Of a stretch of 64,000 nucleotides of DNA, positions 56,731-64,000 are shown piece by piece (within the stretch, counting starts at the first letter, position 1; each line of letters starts with the position of its first letter). The stretch lies in contig CAMBBS010000005.1 of assembly GCA_945863875.1 (NCBI GenBank), positions 87,490-151,489 of the forward strand. Reading direction: 5' to 3'. This stretch comes from Desulfopila aestuarii DSM 18488. Its GTDB lineage: Bacteria; Desulfobacterota; Desulfobulbia; Desulfobulbales; Desulfocapsaceae. The position numbers were made by a program, and so were the translations under genes. Under the pieces are notes generated by a model. That model was not told where the DNA came from and did no database searches. It saw only the letters and a program-made list of their open reading frames with translations.

Positions 56731-57534
56731 TCAGGAGGTGCGGCCTAATCGTACTTTCCAGACGAGAAGACCACAAATAACCATCAATCCACTGAGAAGC
56801 TGGCCCATCGTGACGAGATTGAAGAGATACCCGAGCTGCTGGTCGGGTTCCCGGAAATTTTCCACAACTATTCTCAGGCAGCCGTAGCCAATGAGAAAGA
56901 GGGCGAGGATACTGCCATGCGGCCAGGAGCGGTCCTTTTTCCATGGCTTTTTGCGCACCGACCAGAGAAGGACAAAAAGGACAAAACCTTCGAGCAATGA
57001 CTCGTACAGCTGGGAAGGGTGCCGCGGGGAGGGGCCGCCGCCGGGGAAGACCATGCCCCAGGGCATGCCGGTTGCTCGGCCGTAGAGTTCGCCGTTGATA
57101 AAATTGCCGATTCTGCCGAGACCCAGGCCAATGGGCAGCGTCGCCGCGTAGATATCACCGGTTTTCCAGAAATCGATACTGTTCTTCCAGCAATAGATCC
57201 ATCCGCCGAGCAAGAGAGCGATGCAGGCGCCATGGAAAGACATGCCGCCGGTCCAGGTGGCGGGGATTTCCAGCGGATGGGCGAGATAGTAGGAGAAATT
57301 GTAAAAAAGGACGTAGCCTAATCTCCCGCCCACGACCACCATGAGGAGGAGCACCAGATTAAGGTTTTCAAAGTGGGCGGCCAGCGGCTGGTATTTGTAT
57401 TCGCCAATCTGCCGGCGCACCAGTGCGTAGCTGGCAAGAAATCCGAGGACGTACATAAGCCCGTACCAGCGCACCTGCAGGGGACCGAGACTGAAAATAA
57501 CCGGATCGATTTCCGGAAAGGTCAGAGGCATCAT
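56731..57534 (-). CDS. lgt: Prolipoprotein diacylglyceryl transferase
   Basis: The 267-residue membrane enzyme has seven helices, the Lgt signature 'GRIGNFINGELYGRATGMPWG', and 'RHPSQLYESLLEG'. It adds diacylglycerol to the Cys of lipoproteins such as BamD. It lies 15 bases downstream of mnmG. Confidence 0.94.
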   Translation of the reverse strand: MMPLTFPEIDPVIFSLGPLQVRWYGLMYVLGFLASYALVRRQIGEYKYQPLAAHFENLNLVLLLMVVVGGRLGYVLFYNFSYYLAHPLEIPATWTGGMSFHGACIALLLGGWIYCWKNSIDFWKTGDIYAATLPIGLGLGRIGNFINGELYGRATGMPWGMVFPGGGPSPRHPSQLYESLLEGFVLFVLLWSVRKKPWKKDRSWPHGSILALFLIGYGCLRIVVENFREPDQQLGYLFNLVTMGQLLSGLMVICGLLVWKVRLGRTS

Positions 57535-57549
57535 AGAAGTCTTTGCCGG

Positions 57550-59445
57550 TTAGTGCTGTCGCTGATTTTTCTTCAGATGCACCTGCAGCACGGAAATGGC
57601 CGCCGGCGTAATCCCTGAAATGCGTGAGGCCTGGCCAAGCGACAGCGGCTGGATCTTCGTCAGTTTTTCCACCACCTCGTTGGAAAGCCCGGAGAGAGAG
57701 CGATAATCCATATCCTGCGGCAGCAGCACCGACTCCATTTTTTTAAAGCGGGCGACCTGTTCCGTCTGGCGGTCAATATATCCCTTAAATTTCACCCGTA
57801 ATTCTATCTCTTCTTTTACCGGACTGGCTTTGAGATTGTCTATCACCTCACGCTCCCTGTCGGCCATCGGCAGAGAGGAGAAGGAGTCAATGGACAGCTC
57901 CGGGCGACGCAGCAGGTCGGAGAGGGTGCATTTTTGCTTGAGATGACTGCTGTTCAGCGCTGTGAGCCCTTCATTCACCAAGGGGCTCGCCTTGACGGAA
58001 ACTTTTTCCAGGGTCTCGATGCCTTCTTGGATCCACTGCTGTTTCTGTAAAAACCTCCCATGGGCTTCCTCTTCGACCAGGCCCAGCCGGTAGCCGATTG
58101 CCGCCAGGCGGCTGTCGGCGTTGTCTTCGCGCAGCAGCAGCCGGTACTCCGCCCGGGAGGTGAACAGCCGGTACGGTTCCTTGGTGCCGCAGGTGACCAG
58201 ATCATCAATGAGGACCCCAATGTAGGCCTGGGAGCGGTCGAGAATCAGCGGTTCCTCGCCCCGGCTGTAACGCACCGCGTTAATGCCGGCGATAAGGCCC
58301 TGGGCCGCCGCCTCTTCGTAGCCGGAGGTGCCGTTGATCTGCCCGGCAAAAAAGAGTCCCCGCAGCTGTTTGGTCTCAAGGGAGGGGTGCAGGCCGAGCG
58401 GGTCGATATAATCGTATTCGATGGCGTACCCGGGGCGGATGATTTTCGCCTTCTCCAGTCCCTTGATAGAATTGATCATGGCGGTCTGGGTGGCCAGGGG
58501 CAGACTGGTCGGCACGCCGTTGGGGTAGACCTCGACGGTATCCAGTCCTTCCGGTTCGAGAAAAATCTGATGCCGGTCTTTTTCCGGAAAACGCATGACC
58601 TTATCTTCGATGGACGGGCAGTACCTGGCCCCGATACCTTTGATAACCCCGGCGTACATCGGCGACTGGCCGATCCCCTGGCGGATTATCGCATGGGTGT
58701 TTTCGTTGGTGTAGGTGATATGGCAGGGCAGCTGGGGCAGGGTGTAGCCGCCCGTGGCCGAGTAGGAAAAATGGGCCGGCGGGTTATCGCTGTGCTGGAT
58801 TTCCAGGTCGGCATAGTTGATGGTGTTCGAGTCGAGACGGGGAACCGTGCCGGTCTTCATGCGGCCGACGGCAAAGCCGTGTTCCTTGAACCAGGCGGCA
58901 AGCCCTTTTGAAGGGGCGTCGCCGAGCCGTCCGGCCGGAAAGTTTTTCATGCCGATATGCACGAGGCCGTTCAGGAAGGTCCCGGTGGCAACAACCACCG
59001 CCCTGGTGCGGATATGCTCGTCCAGCGAGGTGCATATGCCGCTGATACGACCTTCTTCTGCGAGAAGGCCGGAAACGACGGTCTGTTTGACCGTCAGGTT
59101 CGGCTGGTTTTCGATTATCGACTTCATGCGCAGCCGGTAGAGCAGCCGGTCGGCCTGGGCCCGGGATGAGCGGACGGCAGGGCCTTTGCTGGTATTCAGC
59201 CGGCGGAACTGGATGGACGTGGCGTCGATATTTCTGGCCATTTCCCCGCCCAGGGCGTCGATCTCCCGGACGAGATGGCCCTTGGCCAGCCCGCCGATGG
59301 CCGGGTTGCAGGACATTGCCCCGATGGTATCAACATTGATGACCGTCAGCAGCGTTTTACAGCCCATTCTCGCCGCGGCAAGGGCCGCCTCACAACCGGC
59401 GTGGCCGGCCCCGATAACTACTATGTCAAATTCTTCGTTGTTCAT
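57550..59445 (-). CDS. mnmG: tRNA uridine 5-carboxymethylaminomethyl modification enzyme MnmG
   Basis: The 631-residue flavoprotein has 'VIGAGHAGCEAALAAARMG', 'TIGAMSCNPAIGGLAKGHLV', 'GLFFAGQINGTSGYEEAAAQGLIAG' and a C-terminal helical tail. With MnmE it modifies U34 of several tRNAs. The MnmE (trmE) gene may follow jag beyond the window. Confidence 0.96.
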   Translation of the reverse strand: MNNEEFDIVVIGAGHAGCEAALAAARMGCKTLLTVINVDTIGAMSCNPAIGGLAKGHLVREIDALGGEMARNIDATSIQFRRLNTSKGPAVRSSRAQADRLLYRLRMKSIIENQPNLTVKQTVVSGLLAEEGRISGICTSLDEHIRTRAVVVATGTFLNGLVHIGMKNFPAGRLGDAPSKGLAAWFKEHGFAVGRMKTGTVPRLDSNTINYADLEIQHSDNPPAHFSYSATGGYTLPQLPCHITYTNENTHAIIRQGIGQSPMYAGVIKGIGARYCPSIEDKVMRFPEKDRHQIFLEPEGLDTVEVYPNGVPTSLPLATQTAMINSIKGLEKAKIIRPGYAIEYDYIDPLGLHPSLETKQLRGLFFAGQINGTSGYEEAAAQGLIAGINAVRYSRGEEPLILDRSQAYIGVLIDDLVTCGTKEPYRLFTSRAEYRLLLREDNADSRLAAIGYRLGLVEEEAHGRFLQKQQWIQEGIETLEKVSVKASPLVNEGLTALNSSHLKQKCTLSDLLRRPELSIDSFSSLPMADREREVIDNLKASPVKEEIELRVKFKGYIDRQTEQVARFKKMESVLLPQDMDYRSLSGLSNEVVEKLTKIQPLSLGQASRISGITPAAISVLQVHLKKNQRQH

Positions 59446-59454
59446 GGAGTCCTT

Positions 59455-60306
59455 TTATTCCAACGCTGAAGCGTAGGCATCCTTAGCCCACCAAATCAAA
59501 GCCCACCGAGGAGGCGAATCCCGGCGGATCGTCACCCTGTCACCCTCGGCACAAATAATTTTCCCGGTCAGATACCTCTCCAGTGCCAAACTCTCCGGTC
59601 CAGTAAGATCACCGAACATCCAGCTGTAGGATTGCATCGCCTCGGCCAGCGAAGGATAGGGCACGTCCCGTTCGAGATTGAGAATGGTGACGTTTGGGTG
59701 GATGCCCATGCTGTAGAGGGTATTAAGCGTGTAAATATAATCAGGGCCCGGGGAAAAGGGCCGCCCGAGTGCGGCAAAGGCCCCTTCCTCAAACGGCGTG
59801 GAGCCAATCCTGTCGGTGAGAAAAACATACCTCGTCGCATAGCGGTCTATTTTGCTCAGGGCAGTAGAGAGGTCCTTTACCCCAATTGACCGGGAGGCGA
59901 TGGCAATGTCGTGGGGCTGCAGCCCTTTTTCCTGCCAGTCATCTTCCCAGGCACATTGCACGGTGCGGATATTTCCCACCTGTTCTTCACGGGCGAGCGT
60001 TTCCAGGGTGTCGAGCATCCCCGGGGAAAAATCGATGGCGGTAACCGAATCCACCCTCTTGGCCAGGGGAATCGCCAGGGTGCCGGGGCCGGAGCCGATA
60101 TCCAGCACGGTGAAGGAGGGGTCGAGGACCATGTGTTCGAGAACGAGATCAATGTAGGCCGCACTCTTATTTCGTCCGGCAAAAGACCGGGCCTTTTTGT
60201 CCCATTCGCCCGGACCTTTTTCCTGCCAGCCTTTTTGCGCCAGGGCGTTGGCTCGAAGGGTCGTCCAGTCTATATCGGCATATATTTTTGGTGCGGAATG
60301 CGTCAT
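59455..60306 (-). CDS. Class I SAM-dependent methyltransferase
   Basis: The 283-residue protein has the SAM-binding motif I 'VLDIGSGPGTLAIPLAK' and motif 'VTAIDFSPGMLDTL'. The substrate is unknown. ATG 60306 follows GAGG at good spacing, so the longer frame from 60396 was not used. It lies 9 bases upstream of mnmG on the same strand. The last 100 residues are not recognised. Confidence 0.85.
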   Translation of the reverse strand: MTHSAPKIYADIDWTTLRANALAQKGWQEKGPGEWDKKARSFAGRNKSAAYIDLVLEHMVLDPSFTVLDIGSGPGTLAIPLAKRVDSVTAIDFSPGMLDTLETLAREEQVGNIRTVQCAWEDDWQEKGLQPHDIAIASRSIGVKDLSTALSKIDRYATRYVFLTDRIGSTPFEEGAFAALGRPFSPGPDYIYTLNTLYSMGIHPNVTILNLERDVPYPSLAEAMQSYSWMFGDLTGPESLALERYLTGKIICAEGDRVTIRRDSPPRWALIWWAKDAYASALE

Positions 60307-60445
60307 GGAAGCGCCTCGGTACGGGTAAAAGCCGATGACAAAGCAGGCTCGGTGCTGGTGAACGTTGTCACATATATAATGGCGAGAGAATAGCACAGCC
60401 GATGGGCTTCTGCAATATATGGCTGGCCGCCAAGAACAAAAATAA

Positions 60446-60475
60446 TTGACACCGGCCAGTTAATGTGGTTAATAT
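60446..60475 (+). promoter_or_regulatory. Probable promoter of the rpmH-rnpA-yidD-yidC-jag cluster
   Basis: TTGACA (60446-60451) and TAATAT (60470-60475) are 18 bases apart, in the 338-base gap between the methyltransferase and rpmH. That leaves a leader of about 160 bases. No gene is seen in this gap. Confidence 0.55.
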
Positions 60476-60603
60476 TCCTGTTTTGTTATTTATAACCTCG
60501 TAGATGGTTTCGTTGCTGTTGCCGCAATGCGCTCTCTTCGAGGAACAGTTGGGAATTACAACATAAAGAGAAGGATTTCCGACTCACTGCAGCTAAAAAG
60601 GTC

Positions 60604-60620
60604 CCATGGTTTAACCATGG
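60604..60620 (+). repeat. Palindrome in the rpmH leader
   Basis: CCATGGTT and AACCATGG are perfect 8-bp arms around a single T, 25 bases before the rpmH start. It could be a protein-binding or RNA control element; no T-run follows. Confidence 0.4.
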
Positions 60621-60644
60621 AATTTACCGATGAGGAAGTAAAGA

Positions 60645-60782
60645 ATGAGCAAGCGAACTTTTCAACCAAGCATTTTAAAACGTAAACGCACCCACGGATT
60701 TCGTGAAAGAATGAGCACCCGCGGCGGGAGAGCAGTCATAAGGGCACGAAGGGCAAAAGGCCGCAGAAGGCTTTCGGCATAA
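60645..60782 (+). CDS. rpmH: 50S ribosomal protein L34
   Basis: This 45-residue basic protein reads '[20 protein letters not shown]' and ends 'AKGRRRLSA', the L34 pattern. It lies 2 bases before rnpA. The dnaA gene, often next to rpmH, is not here; a methyltransferase precedes it. Confidence 0.96.
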   Translation: MSKRTFQPSILKRKRTHGFRERMSTRGGRAVIRARRAKGRRRLSA

Positions 60783-60784
60783 CT

Positions 60785-61141
60785 TTGGCCGGACTCCGAC
60801 TTTTGAAAAGCTCCCTGCTGCGTAAGGGATGGGAGTTTGACGAGGTGTACAGCAGCGGCAGGCGCCTGCACGGTGCTGGTTTCACCTTGATCTGTCGGCC
60901 GAATGCAACGGAGGCCAGCCGGCTTGGTATAAGTGTCCATCGGAAGATCCGGGGCGCAGTGAAGAGAAATCGCCTCAAGCGGATCATCCGCGAGTCGTTC
61001 CGGCTCGGGCAAAAACAGTATCCTGCCGGAGCAGATATTGTTTTTGCCGTCCGTCCGGATTTTTCCTGTGCACATCCAGGCGATATCTGCGCGGCTGTAA
61101 CACCGCTGACGAGTAATTTTACTTGTGGTCGTGGCGTATGA
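60785..61141 (+). CDS. rnpA: Ribonuclease P protein component
   Basis: The 118-residue protein has '[19 protein letters not shown]' and the RNA-binding '[13 protein letters not shown]'. It helps the RNase P RNA cut tRNA precursors. It starts with TTG 60785, two bases after rpmH. Confidence 0.93.
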   Translation: MAGLRLLKSSLLRKGWEFDEVYSSGRRLHGAGFTLICRPNATEASRLGISVHRKIRGAVKRNRLKRIIRESFRLGQKQYPAGADIVFAVRPDFSCAHPGDICAAVTPLTSNFTCGRGV

Positions 61142-61142
61142 G

Positions 61143-61370
61143 ATGGAGATAAGTAAAATCCCCAAGATCATTTTTATCGGATTGGTGAAAGGCTACCAGT
61201 ATCTTATCTCACCTTTCCTGCCACCGAGCTGTCGTTTTATTCCCACCTGTTCCACGTACACGATTCAGGCAATAGAAAAATATGGGGTTGGTCGGGGTTG
61301 CTTTATGGGGTTATGCCGCATTCTTCGCTGTCACCCTTTCTCCCGAGGTGGACATGACCCGGTACGGTAA
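61143..61370 (+). CDS. yidD: Membrane protein insertion efficiency factor YidD
   Basis: The 75-residue protein has '[33 protein letters not shown]' in pieces and ends '[13 protein letters not shown]', the YidD pattern with its conserved Cys. ATG 61143 is chosen; an in-frame GTG at 61125 would overlap rnpA. Confidence 0.92.
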   Translation: MEISKIPKIIFIGLVKGYQYLISPFLPPSCRFIPTCSTYTIQAIEKYGVGRGCFMGLCRILRCHPFSRGGHDPVR

Positions 61371-61441
61371 ACGGGCCATTCTTCGGTCACTTTTGATAAC
61401 TGACATAACCTTCCGGTTTTGACATAAATTACGGACAGTTC

Positions 61442-63130
61442 ATGGACACATACAGAGCCTTTCTGGCGATCATTATCTCATTTGTCATTCTTCTTGGCTA
61501 CCAGTATTTTTTCGTCGGTTTCGACCAGCCGGCGGCCGTGAAGGAAACAACGGAGCAGACGCCGGGGCAAGCCGCCCCGCCTGCACCGGCACAGCAGCCC
61601 GCCGCACCGGCGGTTGCTCCAGCGGCGACAGCGGTCGCCCCGGTTCCGGCGGTCACCTATGACCGAACGCCGAAAGACATTACCATCGACACCGATCTGT
61701 ATACCGCCATCCTGTCGGAAGACGGCGGGACTATCACCAGTTTTGTCCTGAAAAAGCATAAAGAAAGCCACGACAAGGCGTCACCCGGCATGCAGCTGGT
61801 GAAAACCACCGCAGCCGAGGGATTTCCACTGGATTTTTCTTGGGGGAGTGCGGTCGGCACGCGAGTCCTGTATGGCAGCAATCTGCCCAGCCTCACCCTG
61901 TCGGCGGCCAAAGGCAAGGCCGAGCTGCGCATGACGGCGGATGCCGGCCACGGGCTGCAGGTCGAGCGGGTCTATACCTTTGATAACAGCAATTACTTGA
62001 TAGATCTGTCGGTCACGGTGAAAAACCTCTCCGACAATCTTCTCCAGGGCATGCCGCAGCTCGGGTTGGTCAATACCCGTTTTGAGGGTGTTGCCAGTCC
62101 GGCAGACCGCTTCCTCTTTGGCGGACCGGCAGCGTTTGTCAACGGAACCTTGGAGGAGATTAAGGCCGATGACTTTGAGAGTGGGCCGAAGACTCTGCAG
62201 GGTGCGATAGAATGGGCCGGCTATGAGGGCAATTACTTCCTCTGTGCCCTGGTGCCCAAAGACGGTGCGGGTGCATCCTTCACCATGCAGGGTACCGATA
62301 TGCTCGCCCGGATGGAACTGGCCGGGCCGCTGGACACCTTGCAGCCGCGCACCGAGAAGACCTATGCCTACCACGTCTATTACGGTCCGAAAAAATTAAC
62401 CATGCTGAAAAGCATCGGCTATAACCTCGATCGATCGGTTAATTTCGGTTGGTTTGATGTCATTGCCAAACCGACTCTCTGGCTGTTGAACATGTTTTAT
62501 TCCTTCTGCCGCAACTACGGTATCTCCATTATTCTCGTCACCATCCTCTTCAAGGGGGTTTTCTGGCCAATCTCCCAGAAGGGGTTGAAGTCGATGAAGA
62601 ATATGCAGAAACTGCAGCCGAAGATGGTAAAAATAAAGGAAAAATATAAGAGCGATCCCACAAGGATGAACCAGGAGGTGATGAGTCTTTATAAGACCTA
62701 CAAGGTCAATCCTCTTGGCGGCTGTCTGCCGATGGTGCTGCAGATCCCGGTATTTTTCGCCCTCTACAAGGTGCTTCTGCAGAGTATCGAGTTACGTCAT
62801 GCGCCGTTTATGCTGTGGATCACCGATCTGTCCGCCCCCGACCGTCTGTGGATTGGTTTCGATCTGCCCTATCTCGGTGGCTTGCCGGTTTTGACCCTGC
62901 TCATGGGGGCATCGATGTTTTTACAGCAGAAGCTTTCACCGACCACTGCGGACCCAATGCAGGCCAAGATCATGATGTTTTTGCCGGTAATTTTTACATT
63001 CATGTTTCTTAATTTCGCCTCGGGTCTGGTGTTATATTGGTTTATCAATAACCTCCTTTCCATCCTTCAACAGGTGCTTATTAATCGCGAGAGCAAGAAA
63101 CCGGCCACGACAACACCGGCCACTACCTGA
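61442..63130 (+). CDS. yidC: Membrane protein insertase YidC
   Basis: The 562-residue protein has an N-terminal helix (about 7-24), a Pro/Ala-rich linker (about 40-75), a large periplasmic beta domain, and the conserved C-terminal membrane core ('NYGISIILVTILFKGVFWPIS', 'LQPKMVKIKEKYK', 'GCLPMVLQIPVFFALYKVL'). It inserts proteins into the inner membrane with or without SecYEG-SecDF. Confidence 0.96.
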   Translation: MDTYRAFLAIIISFVILLGYQYFFVGFDQPAAVKETTEQTPGQAAPPAPAQQPAAPAVAPAATAVAPVPAVTYDRTPKDITIDTDLYTAILSEDGGTITSFVLKKHKESHDKASPGMQLVKTTAAEGFPLDFSWGSAVGTRVLYGSNLPSLTLSAAKGKAELRMTADAGHGLQVERVYTFDNSNYLIDLSVTVKNLSDNLLQGMPQLGLVNTRFEGVASPADRFLFGGPAAFVNGTLEEIKADDFESGPKTLQGAIEWAGYEGNYFLCALVPKDGAGASFTMQGTDMLARMELAGPLDTLQPRTEKTYAYHVYYGPKKLTMLKSIGYNLDRSVNFGWFDVIAKPTLWLLNMFYSFCRNYGISIILVTILFKGVFWPISQKGLKSMKNMQKLQPKMVKIKEKYKSDPTRMNQEVMSLYKTYKVNPLGGCLPMVLQIPVFFALYKVLLQSIELRHAPFMLWITDLSAPDRLWIGFDLPYLGGLPVLTLLMGASMFLQQKLSPTTADPMQAKIMMFLPVIFTFMFLNFASGLVLYWFINNLLSILQQVLINRESKKPATTTPATT

Positions 63131-63194
63131 AGGGAAAGGGCCGGGTAAGGTTGAAGTGTGGCATAGTTGAGATATATTTGAAGAAGGTAAGGTC

Positions 63195-64000
63195 ATGTCT
63201 GTAGACAAGAAAGATTTTTATGGCAAAGAGGTTGCGGCAGCTATCAAGGATGCGTGCGACACGCTCCGGGTTCCCCAGGAAAAACTGGAGATCGAGGTTG
63301 TTGCGACCGGGAGTAACGGCATATTTGGCCTCATACGCAAGAAAGCGCATATCCGGGTATCGGTCAAGCCGGACATCGAGGAGGCGGTAACCGAGGTCTT
63401 TGAGGACGATAGCCTTGTCGTACCGGAGCCGGAACCCGTCGCTGCTGTCAAAGAAAAGAGAGCAGCCGAACCGGCGCATGCGGAAATAAAGGTGGCTGCA
63501 ACCGATCATGAGTCGGCCGATGACGAGGACGAAGACGAGGATGAGCCGACGGACAGGGATGCAGGCACGGAAGTCAGTGCCGAGAGTCTGGAAATCGTCA
63601 AAACGGAACTTCTCCAGCTCGTCGAGTTGATGGGCTTCCCGTCTACTCTTGAGGTCGAAACGGAGGGGCCGTCCGTCGCCTGTACCCTGCGCGGGGAATT
63701 TGAAGAGGATTTGACCGGGGCGGATGGTAAGGTTCTCGATAGTCTGCAGTACCTTCTGCGCAAAATTGTCAGCCGCAAGGTACCTGAACGGTTGAGGATT
63801 TCCATCAATGTCGGCGAGTTCCGTGAAAAACGGCTTGAAGAATTAAAAGTCAAAGCGGTTGAGATGGCGGCGCAGGTGAAGGAAGACGGGAAAACCCAGG
63901 TTCTGCCCGCCCTCAATCCATCCGAGCGAAGAGTTATTCATATGATTCTTCAGGAAGACAAAGAGATCCGCAGCCGCTCCGTCGGCGATGGACTCTTTAA
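63195..64000 (+). CDS. jag: Jag/KhpB RNA-binding protein, 5' part (partial)
   Basis: The frame runs from ATG 63195 (AAGG upstream) past the window end. It has a Jag-N domain (about 5-55, 'GKEVAAAIKDACDTLRV', 'GIFGLIRKKA'), an acidic linker ('DDEDEDEDEP'), a KH domain (about 130-210, 'DGKVLDSLQYLLRKIV') and the start of an R3H domain ('LNPSERRVIHMIL'). The gene normally follows yidC. The C-terminus and any trmE lie outside. Confidence 0.92.
   Translation, partial: MSVDKKDFYGKEVAAAIKDACDTLRVPQEKLEIEVVATGSNGIFGLIRKKAHIRVSVKPDIEEAVTEVFEDDSLVVPEPEPVAAVKEKRAAEPAHAEIKVAATDHESADDEDEDEDEPTDRDAGTEVSAESLEIVKTELLQLVELMGFPSTLEVETEGPSVACTLRGEFEEDLTGADGKVLDSLQYLLRKIVSRKVPERLRISINVGEFREKRLEELKVKAVEMAAQVKEDGKTQVLPALNPSERRVIHMILQEDKEIRSRSVGDGLF

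Noticed and set aside
56225..60644. Replication origin near mnmG and rpmH
   Set aside because: The gene neighbourhood is origin-like, but dnaA is absent and only one convincing DnaA box is seen, with no cluster.

Overview
The window is a 64 kb piece of a bacterial chromosome with moderately high GC and dense housekeeping content. The gene set points to a sulfur-metabolising Desulfobacterota, probably of the Desulfobulbales type. The evidence is a fused SecDF, a split ATP synthase locus (a/c genes far from b'/b/delta/alpha/gamma/beta/epsilon), an NIL-domain ferredoxin, a cNMP-binding/DUF4388 protein, a UbiD decarboxylase and a persulfide-sensor-like ArsR regulator beside a DUF2892 protein. This placement is inference from gene content; there is no rRNA in the window. 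I see no phage, insertion sequence, CRISPR array or tRNA.

Layout. 1-4 kb: the 3' end of kdsD, then a divergent pair: a large protein with a clear ubiquitin-conjugating (E2/UBC) fold, one membrane helix and TPR-like repeats, facing a cNMP-binding/DUF4388 protein. 4-8 kb: HAD phosphatase, YkgJ-type Cys-cluster protein, secDF. 8.0-8.5 kb: no gene, but a strongly base-pairing element of about 184 nt that is a candidate structured RNA. 8.5-13 kb: NIL-ferredoxin, bamD, trxB, trxA, hemL. 13-15 kb: atpZ-atpI-atpB-atpE, ended by a near-ideal hairpin. 15-21 kb: nucleoside phosphorylase, rimO, HU, rluB, ubiD, a small His-tailed protein, yjbQ. 21-28.5 kb: glgA variant, gap and a 1427-residue PPDK-like phosphotransferase. 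28.7-30.4 kb: Cys-rich SAP-like protein, DUF2892, ArsR, isochorismatase-like hydrolase. 30.4-39.4 kb: alaS and the second ATP synthase cluster. 39.4-46.9 kb: AMIN amidase, mutS-HIT-yfcE overlapping cluster, efp-epmA. 47-49.6 kb: Wzz-like chain-length protein and BY-kinase. 49.6-56.7 kb: YgiQ radical SAM, NhaD antiporter, SulP transporter with a large insertion, LuxR-type response regulator, second HU. 56.7-64 kb: lgt, mnmG, methyltransferase, then the conserved rpmH-rnpA-yidD-yidC-jag cluster, cut by the window end.

Functionally, much of the window concerns the energised membrane (F-type ATPase, NhaD, SulP), protein export and membrane insertion (SecDF, YidC, YidD, BamD, Lgt) and translation accuracy (RimO, RluB, EF-P/EpmA, MnmG, AlaS, L34). 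The items most likely to be new are the membrane-bound E2-like protein, the unassigned structured RNA candidate, and the large ATP-grasp/phospho-His protein with an unknown 900-residue N-terminus.
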